A stretch of DNA of 54,476 nt, taken from contig QXVZ01018766.1 of assembly GCA_008931825.1 (NCBI GenBank), positions 5,564 through 60,039 on the forward strand, given 5' to 3'. The position numbers were made by a program, and so were the translations under genes. This DNA is from Phallusia fumigata (Eukaryota > Chordata > Ascidiacea > Phlebobranchia > Ascidiidae). Shown here one piece after another: positions 12,564-24,600 of this stretch; the stretch's first letter is position 1, and each line of letters starts with the position of its first letter. The notes beneath the pieces were generated by a model. That model was not told the DNA's origin and did not search any database. It worked only from the letters and a program-made list of their open reading frames with translations.

Positions 12564-12820
12564 ACCCAGAAAGTGTGCGTCTTCTGCGTCTTTTAACCAT
12601 CATTGTTTATCTTTGGCGTATTTTCAACCGTGATGTTTTGCATCCGCTTCTTGTTTCTGTGCCGTTAGTGAAATGTTTCATTTAAATGATTACGATTTTA
12701 TGACCAGATGTGAAGATAATATGTTTTTCAAGATTGATGTTTGCAGGTGAATCCATTACCCTAACATTTCCTACCCTTTTTCACCAATATATACCATTAA
12801 CTTATAGACTATTTTTATCA

Positions 12821-13207
12821 TCAATTGGAAAAATGGAACTGTTTTTGGCAACAATAAGGAAAATGTAAATGGTTTAACATGTCACGGGTGCCTGAAATTC
12901 TTGAGACCGCAAAAAATGTTAGAAGATGGTTTTCGGCCTGATGCAAATTCCGGAAATAAATTTTCGTGTAAGCAGCAATGGCATAACCAAGCATGGAAAG
13001 TAGACTTCCCATTTTTAGTTTTTTGTTTGTATAAAGTGTGGAGCTATTAGAATAGCTGGCTATTCTAGAAAAGTTGTTTTGAACCCATATTGTCGAATCC
13101 AAGTCTAATATCAATTTTGACAGGATAAATGTAAATACAACGACAAAGACAATACAACGGTTTAATTTCGAGAAGATCCCGATTTCGTTTATTAGACCTC
13201 GTGTCAT
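12821..13207 (-). CDS. Possible small type II membrane protein ORF, unrecognised
   Basis: A 128-codon minus-strand ORF with AAAATG start context. After about 16 N-terminal residues there is one strongly hydrophobic segment (RCIVFVVVFTFILSKLILDL). The rest is Ser/Asn-rich and then a mixed region with Cys and His. This layout suits a type II membrane anchor such as the first exon of a Golgi enzyme, but no catalytic motif is present. An internal TTTCAG could be a splice acceptor. It may be spurious. Confidence 0.25.
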   Translation of the reverse strand: MTRGLINEIGIFSKLNRCIVFVVVFTFILSKLILDLDSTIWVQNNFSRIASYSNSSTLYTNKKLKMGSLLSMLGYAIAAYTKIYFRNLHQAENHLLTFFAVSRISGTRDMLNHLHFPYCCQKQFHFSN

Positions 13208-14374
13208 TTTCCATTCAGCATCTAAACAATATCAGGCGTCTGGTCGTTATAGTTACGCGCATGAGTGCCCAAATCAGCAAGACACAACTACTATTTTTGC
13301 TCCTTAATGCAGTCACAGACGAATAATGTTGCAAATGATTTTTCGCTGGTGCTGCAAGTGGCGATACCGCCGTTATCTGTTGCGCCTTAGTATTACTATT
13401 TATTATGACGCTAAATGCGCAACGTTTTATCCAAATAATAAAAATCGGCGTAATATGTCGCTATATTCGCGAGTGTATAGACATCGGTTGTGGGTGAAAA
13501 GTATAAGGGATAACCGATAAAATTTGATTCAAATGTTCATGGACTTAAACAGAAAAATTTTGGATTCGAATCCTTTTCGATATTCTACTTTACATCCCGG
13601 CGTGATGCCTTAAGCCCCATTCGTCATCTGATATAAAACCAAGATTGACAAGAAAACAAGAACACATGTAAAGTTCTAAAACAGTGTATTTTTCGTCTTC
13701 AACATGTGGGAAGTGTAAGTGCTGTACCAGGATTAATCATGCCTATTTTGCCAGTTGCTTTCACATTACAAATTGTCTGTTCCCTTTTTTGTTGCAAAGA
13801 ATGAATTAACAAAAATACAATATTTATTGTCGTTTGACTTTTTGTTGAATGCGTTTTTAAGGTAACTTACTAACACAACGTTAGTCTATCTACATGTTAA
13901 ATGAATTTCATTTTGACAAATAAAATCAATTCTGAGCAATAGTTTGCCCAACGCGCCGTTCAATGGGTTCTTTGTTTGGTAAGTGAGATCAAAGCTCACA
14001 CGGCAAATTATCTTCTCCAGTGGTCTCAAAAGCTCAATGGAGACAACTTGGTTAAATATTTGTTTTCAAACTAAAAAGTGAATCAATATGAAAAGAGCAC
14101 CTGCAGAAACGTTACATATAAAAGATATGCTGTATCACGTGACTACGATCAATCAGAGAACGAGCAAACTGATTGAATACAAAATCAACATTCCTTAACA
14201 ATAGATCTGGGTGCTCTTACCGATAAAAATAAACAAAGGGTTCTGCCCGCGTTGTTTCGAACACCGATGTAATGGTATGTACAATTGTTTAATGACACAC
14301 AAAATAAAAACAGTTTAATCAAATATAGTCAGTGCGATTCATTAGCTTTACAAAAACACAAATTTACACTGAAT
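13208..14374. other. Intergenic, no gene seen
   Basis: AT-rich spacer downstream of the DMRT gene. Around 13555-13600 there is GGATTCGAATCC followed by GATATTCTACTTTACATCCC. The same pairing recurs near 26130-26190, which suggests a shared mobile-element end. Confidence 0.5.
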
Positions 14375-15906
14375 TTATTGTGACTTTGAGTGAGGAATTG
14401 GCGTGTCAATGGGAAAAAACATAGGAGAAGTTGCCGGAATATATGGATGTATTGGAACACGGTGCGTTGAAATTACGTTACAGCCTCGATCACTTGTAAT
14501 GCTTGAAAATGCATTAAACAAAGGGACCGGGTTACTCAAATTGCACTCTATTTGGTAGTTGTTTCCCAGCACCGATGGATTGGTCAGTGCAGCAGTCATT
14601 ACAGATAAAGGAAACGTTGGATTTTTATACTGCTGAAAAGGCTGTGTGAATGCCGAATTATATGACTGCAAGACGCTTTCCATGTATTTTGTCCGTTTGG
14701 CTTCCACTTGCGGTGAGACGCTTGGTTTATGATCTACCAGTCGTGATAGCTTTTGGCTATCATCGTTCATTTCCGTCGCTTTTGTATCCACTTCGCTGTC
14801 ACTTCTGGAAACTTCTGAATCGTTTGCTGATAAGAAGTGTTCTATGGTTTTTACAACATCTCCGTTGCACCCCTGTAACACTAACTCAAGGACGGATTGC
14901 TTTTGAAGGGGAAATAATCTCAATAAAATTTCCATGTGACTAAGCTTTCCGGGACGAAAAGTTGATGCAATTGAACGCGCAATACTGATGTTCGATGGTG
15001 TAGAATCGGTTGATTGTGGATTTGTAGCACTCGGAAGTTCTGTTCGACCAAAAAAAACATTGGATTATAGCCAGCCGTCGCCCAACCACAATAAATTACA
15101 CCAAATAAATAAATGTTTTTTTCTGCGACTGTTCAAAGCAATGTAAGTGATTTTTTCGGTCAACGGGTCAAAAAATATATACCCAACCCGCGTTTTTTAT
15201 GTCAATTACACATTTGCTTCCAGAGATTTGGAAAAACCTGCCGCACGTTTTTTACTTGTTAAAGCTAGTTTTAGTATCGTACAACAAAAAAAATTTACAG
15301 GGTCAGTTTTTGTTAAAATTGATTTCTACTTAAACGCAACTGAAGTTTAAAGGTGCGTAGATGTTTTCTTATTTTGGAAACCCTGGCCTAATCTCAGGCT
15401 AACTGTTGCAAATAATGTTCGATACTTGTCGTTGAACATCTTCTGTTGGTTACTACTTTTACACTTTAACCAAAACACAATTTAGGATGCATGTTACCTG
15501 TCGACTTGTCTGTTGATTTCGGAATATTGTCTGATTTTTCGTCATTTTCTGAAAACACCGGGCCCGGCGGCAGATAACGTAACGGTAAACTCACTGAAGT
15601 TCCACTTATAGCTCTAAGGCCAAGAGCAATGGCATCCTCGGCAGCTTGTTGTCGTTTCAGCGCAACCTTAAAAACATGTGACATTTAAAAACATCGTTAG
15701 GGTCTGGGAAAAAAATGTCATACCTGGGCAGCCATAACTTTTTGTCGCTCAGCAATTAAATTGCATTTTGCACATGCACAATCTCGGTATGGACAATGTC
15801 TTTTATGTCCCTTCAACCACGATATCATTCCGTGGTTTCGACAACGAGCACATTTAGGCTTTCTAGTTCCTTTTTCAGTGGTTGGATAAGCAATAATTCC
15901 ATTCAT
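14375..15906 (-). CDS. dmrt: DMRT transcription factor with DM and DMA domains
   Basis: Three coding exons on the minus strand: 15906-15724, 15666-15498 and 15039-14375. They give 338 residues. Residues about 14-62 form the DM zinc module ([11 protein letters not shown], then LKGHKRHC and [16 protein letters not shown]), which binds DNA through intertwined CCHC/HCCC sites. The second exon continues [20 protein letters not shown], the usual helix. Residues about 136-180 form the DMA (CUE-like) domain: [16 protein letters not shown] through [14 protein letters not shown]. The DM plus DMA pair is typical of the DMRT3/4/5 (DMRTA) group. In Ciona a DMRT gene is known to be needed for anterior neural plate derivatives, and whether this is that gene is inference. 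ATG 15906 was chosen because it gives phase-0 joining and a normal family N-terminus. An upstream in-frame ATG at 15993 would cross a TTTCAG acceptor, so 5'UTR splicing is likely. The AATAAA signal overlaps the TAA stop. Confidence 0.95.
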
Positions 15907-17698
15907 AGTTGACAGATATATGTTACTTACACGTCCTATTTCATGTAAAAGTTTATTCTCTATCTGAAACAGAAGCGGCGAACCATTTTTCACGTAAACA
16001 GCCCAAGTTTTTTGCCGCTTTGTTAGTCATCTTCGGCCAACATTCATTTTTCATTCCACACTAAGCCCTGTAAGCAAACACTTTTTTCTCTTTTTTCGTA
16101 TTTCGAAGAGAACATTATTGCAGTGCCAAACCCAACTGCTCCAATGCTGAACCATTTGGGTTTTGTCATTAAACTTAACACAGTTTACCAAACAAACGAA
16201 TTAGTTTACAAAATACGTTGACACCCCTTGCCTTACAAATTGTAATATAATTTTACAGACTGAAACATGACGATTGGAGTACCAAAAGAACGTCGGATAA
16301 TGGATCGTCATTGTTTCATCGCTCCCCTTGTCGACGGCTTTTATCTTTGGAAAGTGTGACAACAGAGAAGGCTATAAGAGGGGAATGGTCACAATAAAAT
16401 GACACACGATAGGCGGAATAACGTCGGACTGATACGATTTAATTGTATCGAAAAGCTTTTCATCACCTTACTTAGGTTACAAGAACTGGGAATGAAAAAC
16501 GCAACAGTTGCCACCATCTGGTTGTTTTCTTTATTGTCGATGTCTGCTTTATTCGTAATTGCCAATGTTTACTTTTAAAGAAAGTTCAACATGCACAACT
16601 AGCATATTTTCAGTGTTATTGTCTGTACAACGACTTCCACAAACTGTCATGCGCTGAATTTAAATACAGGCGATATCAGTAGCAGACATTCGCGACATAC
16701 CAGCCCAACCCCATTACACGAACCAACTGCACACAACACGCTTTTGCTTAGGTTTTGTGATTAAGGTCACACAGGATTTTACAGTTAGGCTCTTGTGTAT
16801 AACCTAGTGTTTTTTTCACAAAAACACGTACAATGCAAATTTGCATTAATCAACCAAAAATCCCTGTAATTTATCGAAATTTAAAGTTACATTTTATTGT
16901 TTCCATATTCACATGGGATAAGTCTAAGGCGGTTTCTCCAAACTTGGCCCAATCAAATAAAATAGTTGCAAGTTAAACTAAATCTGTAAAATTTTCCATT
17001 TAATAAGGTCTACAGACATCTTTCTCTGGAAGGTATTTTTAGGTTTGATACATAAAAAATTTTAATGCGGAAAAACCTTAATTGAATATAATTGATAGTT
17101 TTTATGTTTTGGTTTGCTCTGTTCCGTTTTGCGGCGTCCTTTTTAGGTTTCAATTTTTGGGTAAAGATTTGAATGACCGGCGTAAACTTTTTTGTCCTTG
17201 GGAAAAGTCATGCTGACCCGATTAAGTTAGTTACGGTTGATTTCTTCGAAATTCATCGGGTCATCATTAAGGGTCCTTTAAGGGACAGGATAATTTCTCT
17301 ACAAAGCGTTTGCAATGACTCGTTTTTGCAATAACTGACTTATTCTTTTTCTGCTAAAGCTTCGTGACGACTATGTATCCGCAGGCGCGTATGACGTACT
17401 ACACATCCTGCCATATTTGGTAAAGACAGTTACGCGTCACAGACCGGAAATCGTTGTTCGTGATAGAATGACATGCAAGCAAAGTAAAATTTGGGCACGC
17501 ACAATTCAAAATTTGGTGAACCGTTGAACAGAAACTACATTTTTTATCCAAAGGGAGTTGGTAGGAACAGGAGGCAGTCGGTAGCTCAAAATTTTTATTT
17601 GATTTTTTTTTTATCAAAAGATCTGAAAATTTTGTCACAAACAATTAAACGACAATTTTTTTTTCTTCTGGAAGTAGGGTTGGTATGATCAAAACGAC
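15907..17698. other. Divergent intergenic region between dmrt and the GPCR gene
   Basis: No coding exon was recognised in about 1.8 kb. The two flanking genes point away from each other, so this should contain both promoters. A TTCTGTTTCAG at about 15964-15974 (minus strand) is a likely acceptor of a dmrt 5'UTR intron. The segment 16260-16440 is less AT-rich than its surroundings and may be regulatory, but no specific binding site is claimed. Confidence 0.5.
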
Positions 17699-20232
17699 AT
17701 GGACTACTTTCTGGCAAAACGTAAGTTGCATTTTTGTTTGTATCTTATCCATAATAATTTTCCATGAACACCAGATGAAACGGGAGGATCGTGCAATTTC
17801 GAAAACCAGCCCCAACGAGCATTCGCCTCCGTCATTTTTGCTTTAGTAGTCATCGGGTTGTTTGGAAATTCGTTGATAATGTTTATCATACTGGCTCTGA
17901 AGGAGTACAAAAAATCAGTGGCGAACTGGTAAATCCAATGTTAAAATGTTGAACATTTTTTTAATGTTAAATAGAACGAAACAAATGTAAATGCCTGTTA
18001 TGGATATGCTCTATCGGATGTGTTTTTTTGCAAATTATGTGTTTTTAAATCCCAGGTACATACTACAATTGGCTTTGGCTGATACCCTATTTCTCATTAC
18101 TTTGCCTTTTACGGCTGCAAACGAATTAGTTGGGGAATGGAAATTTGGCTTGGAATTTTGTAAAATAAAAGAGGCAGTTCTTTTTATTAATTATTATGCA
18201 AGCATTTATTTTCTAACGGTAAGTGTTACACCGTTAAAAGATATTCCAAACTGTTTGAACACTTAGTTATACGTAACAGCATTGTCAGCTACTGCTATTT
18301 GTAGAAAAACGTTTGTGAACATACATCATAAATGCAAAAATCTTTATTGAGCAACAACTGTTTGCAATACGTCGATTTATAAGAATTCTTTTGTTATTTT
18401 ATTTTATCTTTCAGGTCATGAGTTTTGATCGGTATTTGGCAGTGACGAAGGCTTTTGCCTCAAATAAAATGGTGTCAGCGTTGCGGACACCAATGGCTTC
18501 TTTCGTTATCAGCTCATGCGGCTGGGCAATCAGCATACTTTCTTGTACACCGCTGTTCATGTACAGCAAAATATCGATATGTAATGAATGCGTCCACGAC
18601 TTTCCAAAACGGATATCGGTGCGTTACGATATGCAGACCCGGACTTATATGTTTTGAGGCCCCAAACGAGGCAAAATTAGTATGTTTGCTATTTTTTTAC
18701 CCAGAATATAACTTGTCGAGAATGGCAAGTTAAAAAAAGTTTGACCAGAGAAAACCCAAATATGAACTTGCTTTCATCCAAAAAATTTAAACGAGACTTA
18801 AACGAGAACTGTTTGCAGCCTTTAGGTCAAGGATTAAACAATGACTCTTTCTGGGTGGATTATACAAATACAGATGATGAGACAATCCAAAAACACGTTT
18901 TTGACTACTTTACTGCCAACCTAACCGTGAATAATCCGGTGTGCAAGTAAGTTATTGTCCAGTTTTTTATTGGTTGTAAATTTTCCGCAATTGAGTGGTC
19001 TGTAAGTTCTAGGAGGCGCACTTTCGTCCATTAGTTTCAACATTAAAGTAAACAATCCGCAACACAAGTGTCGTTAGATTGTTCCGCGTTCGACCAAAGC
19101 AGCTTTCCTTTGCCCACCTCGAATCGAATATTACAAGAGACAAAGACCAAGATTTTTGATTTTTTGTGTTTTCAAATGAAGCGTGCAAAATATTTCAGTT
19201 ATCAATTGAATAAAAATCGGACTGCTGCGGCCTTTATGAGTTCTTTTTTAGAAGTCTGCGATGTTCCTGCCGACCAAAAAATAAAATCAGATACTTGACG
19301 TTAAGTCGCTTCTTTATCCAATTATTTTCTTTTTGTACAACGCATTTAGCCGTGATTACAGTTGTATAAAATGGCAAAAACTCGTAAACCCGTTAACACA
19401 AAATTCATTGTGTTGTGTTTGCAGATATCCCGACTCGTACCTGACAGAGTGGCTATACACAAATTTTGTCGTAGCATTCTGTTTGCCTCTAGTTCTCATA
19501 TGCTCTTTTTATGGAATGATTTTGTGTGCAATTATCAACACGAGGTCCGTTGGAAATCCTGACTCACAGGTAAACAAATTTACTTGCACCATGTTTTTAA
19601 GACGAAACTATAATCAGCTATGGTGATATAGCCTACTTACCAATACTTTGTTCACAGCAATCCTATCGCAGAAGAGTGACGCTTATAGTGCTGGCACTCA
19701 TTGCATTGTTTGTTATCAGTTGGTTGCCTTGGTATACCATCCAATTGGCAAAAGTTCATGGGATTTCTGTATCTCCAAGTAACTGCAACAACTTGACAAT
19801 TGCCGCAAGGCTAATGGCTTACCTAAACAGTGCACTCAATCCTTACTTTTACAGGTTTGATATTATCATTTACCTTTTTTGTAGACATTGTACATTGATA
19901 ATGTTTTTAGTGCTATAGGGTACACAGGAAAGAGTGTACTCTGTTTGATTATTGGTTTTGAAAATTTTAGTTTCATGGGCACTCGATTTCGTGAACGAAT
20001 CTCAAGGGCAAGTTCTCGTCTTCGCACACATCGCACGACCTCACGCACCAAAATCGGATCTCGTGACCAGGGTCCACGGAAACACAGCACAAACCAAACA
20101 GCAAATCGCTCGCAACGCATGCGTGCTATTCCCATGGTTGAACATGGCACCAACGAAGTAATCAAACCAACAAACAATCTGGAGGAAGCAAAGTGCAGCA
20201 CCGCTCAACGTACAGAAAGAACAGTTTTATAA
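17699..20232 (+). CDS. Class A (rhodopsin-like) GPCR, somatostatin/opioid-like peptide-receptor group
   Basis: Eight exons: 17699-17720, 17775-17928, 18056-18218, 18415-18618, 18705-18946, 19425-19569, 19658-19854, 19971-20232, giving 462 residues. Seven hydrophobic helices are visible. TM1 has GLFGNSLI, TM2 has LQLALADTLFL, TM3 ends MSFDRYLAV (DRY), TM6 has VISWLPWY (Ser replaces the usual Cys of CWxP), and TM7 has NSALNPYFYSF (NPxxY). Cys before TM3 (FCKIKEAV) and Cys in loop 2 (NITCREWQ) can form the usual disulfide. Exon 5 adds about 80 residues to extracellular loop 2, which is far longer than normal. The C-tail is Arg/Ser/Thr-rich, suitable for kinase and arrestin control. The start was chosen because MDYFLAK joins exon 2 in phase, while the upstream ATG at 17685 does not. 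Ligand unknown; the subgroup is a resemblance call only. Confidence 0.93.
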
Positions 20233-20426
20233 ATACGACAAATAATTGTCACTCGAAAGGATCAAATGATTGGTAGCCTGCACACAGACCAGTTCACTGT
20301 TTCTTTTGAACTTTGCGTGTATATTTTCAACATTTGCCTGTTGAGATGCTGACGACTGTCGTGTGCCTTTAAACATTTTCCACATGCAGATTAGTAGTGC
20401 CATAAGTAGTGATTTGGGGGTATATG

Positions 20427-20432
20427 AATAAA
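20427..20432 (+). terminator. Polyadenylation signal AATAAA
   Basis: Canonical AATAAA about 195 bases downstream of the GPCR stop codon, followed by a T-rich stretch. Confidence 0.6.
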
Positions 20433-20787
20433 TTATTTCGTACTTTATTCTGTGTTCATGTTGGAGTGGCGAGCGTTACGAAAATATGTGATCGACCCCT
20501 TACCTTGCTAGCGCGTCAAAGTTGTCAAGTGTCGCCATTCGAGACAGTTCTTTTTAAAGAGTAGAGACAGTTGATTTAATAATTGACAAAATTTTTCATA
20601 TTACAACTAAACATCCTACCGAAATTTCACTGACAACAAAATTAATGTTTTTGCTTGAACAGTACGAAAGCAAGAATGATGTAATACAGCCATAGACACA
20701 AAATTGTTCATGTAGTAATTGTAACACTCAATGGGGGATGTTTTTAATAAGTAAAACAAAGGTACAGCATACTTTATACATTTTACC

Positions 20788-21075
20788 ATGCTAGGTGGAA
20801 ATGCCGATGGGGTCGCTGTAGCAGATACTTGCTTAGTAGCATACTATTTAACCAAAGCAACTTGGACAATTCCTAATATTTGCAAAAAAACGTCCAGTTA
20901 CCGATCCCCTGTCCAAAACCGAGCAGAGACTGCTAAATATAAAACAACTGTTCAAAACTTTAATCCTTCGATTGTGAATCTGTTAAACTCAGATTGTCAA
21001 CAGTTGATAAACACCACCAAAAACATTGATTTGAAAATAATTGCAAATAAACAGGAGGTATTAAATTATCTATAG
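20788..21075 (+). CDS. Unrecognised 95-codon ORF downstream of the GPCR
   Basis: An open frame beginning MLGGNADGVAVADTCLVAYY and ending EVLNYL. Its composition (many Asn, Thr and Lys, few rare residues) looks more protein-like than neighbouring chance ORFs. There is no signal peptide, membrane segment or known motif, and no splice-linked partner was found. It could be a lineage-specific gene, an exon or chance. Confidence 0.2.
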   Translation: MLGGNADGVAVADTCLVAYYLTKATWTIPNICKKTSSYRSPVQNRAETAKYKTTVQNFNPSIVNLLNSDCQQLINTTKNIDLKIIANKQEVLNYL

Positions 21076-21606
21076 GTCAGTTATTTCACAGTAAAATCTT
21101 CCAAGTTAAACTTTCACAGGATACCTATTGCAACAGTACCTGACCATAACCCCATTTTTTTTCTATTTTGGTAATCCACAACTGCAATGGAATCTTTTAT
21201 TTTTGATTCGTATAAAACATCAACCGCCTGTACCAAACAAAATTAAACCCAAACTGGTAAATCAAATGACTTGACTACCTGGTTTCAGAGAAATGGTTCA
21301 TATAATCTAAAACTTGCTATTGTTACTAAATATTTTACCCCTTTCTAGAAAAACTAATAATCAGTTTAATCAACTTATTGTCATAACATGCTGGAGTATG
21401 ATGGTAATATTTACTTCTGGTATTGTTTAACATGTTATCAATGTAAAAAATAAAGCAAAATAAAAAAGCATGTGTATTTTTCATTACCTAATATATTTTT
21501 TTGTTAGGTGACTGGCACAAAGACCTGCAGGACACAACAGGTCTGCAACTAGGTCGTTGAAACTACTTTTTGTATAAAAATCTGATCATAAAAAATGTTT
21601 AAGAGG

Positions 21607-24600
21607 TCATTTTGTTTGGTAACGTGAAACATGTCCTTTGGCTTCGTCCTGCAAACCAGATGAAAGGACATCACGTCGCCAGTTGGTTGTTCCGGCCTCT
21701 CCCTAAAAATATAACAAAACAAATTTAACAACTCGAATTAATTAAAACCAACCAACAAACACCTATCAAACATGCGTTTTTATTTATTTAGCTTTGTGAC
21801 GAAGTACAAAATAGCTTGTATAGGATATGTAATAAAGCCCAGCAATTTTAAACCACTGTTAACCAGTTTGGAAACAAGTGAGAGCTTATTTTATTGGGTC
21901 AAACACTTTTTGCAGATGGCTTGTCTCTAATGAAATGCTTTCTTGATAATGGCACCAAAACTTTTTTTCACACATCTCATCTTCTGTGTGACTAAGTTTT
22001 CTGGCCTCTATGTGATCAATCTCAGAAGCAAAGGTCTTATATATTTTTACAGACTTGAATGAGTCTAAGAACCATGGGTTACAGATGATCTTTAAATTAA
22101 AGTTAGATTAGACCAAATCAGAGAGTGCGTACTGAATGAAAACTGTATCTCAACCACTAAGTTTATTATTGCATAAAAAATCTTGTGAGCGTGTAGAAAC
22201 TTCTATTTATTTCACACTTTTAAATCTTATTCCTGTAAATAGCACCAAACCTATTTGTCCAGGTAAGGTAAATAACTTTGGGGCTATTGACATTTCCAGG
22301 ACTGATTTGTTGTCAGGTCTAGAAAAAATGCAAATTTCCCAGTAGGTCAACAAAAATTTACCACCAGTTTTGAGTAAATCCATTAAGTTGATATAAGTAA
22401 CAGGAATAATAAACTAAAAGAAGCTGACACGGTTAGGGGTAGGAGCTTCCCTATTTTACCCTTTTTTCCCGCCACGTTTTTTTGTATTCATCAAGTTGTT
22501 GTAGCACAAGAGAAATTCAAGTGAGCTTTAACATGGAAAATATTACATAGTTTCCTTGTCGGAAAATACATTCAAAGACTAAAAACATTTCTTTGAAAGA
22601 ACTATGAAGGTTGGTGGAATCGCAAAGATGGTTTTGCATAGAGATGTGACCATAAAATACAAACAAGTTGTTGAAAGATAAATGGCAGATGCTTCACAAT
22701 AGTAAACATAAATTTAATTTGGGCGTGCTTTACAGGTAAATAACATTTCTTGTACGAACAAAAATTGTAGTAGATACAATGCAGAACATTAATTAAATTA
22801 AAGACTGACAACAGAAGTTTTTTTGATGCAAAAAATCTCTGTTTCTATCATTGTAATGTGAAGTCATAAAGCATTTTCATGCCTGTACTGGTGCTTAAAC
22901 ATGTCACATGAAGTAGTCTAGTTATGGGCAAATATGTGCTGGCATTGTATGAGAGCAGTTACACAAACCTACCTCGCAGTTGCCCATGCTTATACTAGTA
23001 TGTACCTGGGATTGCTTTTTGTTGTGAGGTGGTAGATCTTGTGAAACATTAGCACCAGATCCTCTGTGTAATCGTGAGCTGACTTTTCGTTCCCTTTCGA
23101 CTCTTGATAAAGGTCTTGTCGGTGTGGTCAATGAATCTTTAATTCGGAAACACATTGCTGAACAACTACTTTGCTGTTATACAAACTGTCTATAGTTTAT
23201 TGAATTCAGACATTTTTTAATAATTTGACCCATTTAAGTGTTGAACTAAGGCCACATGCCGCTCTAACCACATCTACCAGCTGTGAAAGTTTCATCAATC
23301 CATCAAACATTTCATGCCAAAAGTGCATGGAAAGCTGCAGGGTAGAAAAAAAAAGAGAAAAAAAAGAACTCCAGAGGAGTTTTATAACCAAAGGAAGAAA
23401 ACAGCAAAATAGGTAAAAAACTAGAAGGGTGGCTTTCCCCATATTGCCATATACACTATCACTAAATTTATAAAAGATATATTTACTCCATTATTTTACA
23501 TTGGGTCCCATAGTTAGTTAATCTTTTCTATGGCATGATTGTTTCAGCAGGATCCCCACTCATGCAAAGTAGAGGATTATGCATCATATACGCATGTCAA
23601 AATAGTAGCAGATATTTATGAGACCCCTTCCACAAAGGGGACACATATTTTTTTAACTCTGTTTTTTTCTTTTTTTCTGTCTAACGAGAGTTTGTTCCCA
23701 CGTTTTGGTCATGAAGGAAATTCCTTCAAATTTTCACACATGATAGATGTGTATCAAAGTCGTGCACTGTCAACTTTTTACCCCAATTCACCCACAGGCA
23801 TGGTGGGAAAAAGTGGGGAAATGGGGAAGCTCCTTCCCGGGAAATTGGTCCCACTCACAGGAAATTTTTTGTTTTTGTAACAGGAACTTAGGGGTTTTGC
23901 CAAAAATTAGCAGGAAATTTTTGTTGGCTTCCCGGAAATTTGCATTTTTTCTAGCCCTGACCACAGACTCTAAAATGTAAAATTTTTCAAGCGGCAATAT
24001 TTAACAAAGTAAGTTACCTAGAAGTTTTCTATTTTGATAGCTGGTACAATGCAATGTATTGTAATATATTTTGTGACTTGTTTCGATTCACCCATTTTTT
24101 TACCTTTTTATCCCCAAAATTGCATTTTTCCTTGCACGAGTTTGCTTCCACGTTTTGGTCGAGAAAGAATCATTCAAATTTCTTTGTAGTTTCACATATG
24201 TTAGGCCGGTATCTGAAGTTGTGCACTGACAACTTTTTACCACTGTTCACCCATAGGCCCCGAAAATGTAAAATTTTTAAAACAGCTATATTTAACACAG
24301 TAAATCACCTTTAAGTTTCCTATTTTGACAGTTACAATGCAAACTATTTTAAAGTTTTTGTGACCTTAATGATTCACCATTTTTGTACCTTTTTAACCCC
24401 AAATATTTAGTTTTTTGTTTACATAATCTTTACTCCAGACATACTAGTCCAAATGTATTGAAATTTAGGGTGTAGATATGTAGGGTGCTTCTTATAGGTT
24501 GTTTAAAATTTTAGCCTGATCGGTCAAGGATTTACCCTTTCNTGTAGGTTAAACTATTGATCAATGGGGCTGTGGGGTTTAAATTGTGCTGTTTACAGTG

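Noticed and set aside
12308-12685. Overlapping ORFs on both strands around the hairpin
   Set aside because: They coincide with the GC-rich inverted repeat, where low stop density is expected, and show no protein features.
14650-14943. A 97-codon plus-strand ORF
   Set aside because: It is the antisense shadow of the last dmrt exon.
19888-20201. ORFs on both strands over the last GPCR exon and preceding intron
   Set aside because: The real exon begins at 19971 after a TTTTAG acceptor; the longer frames read into the intron or antisense.
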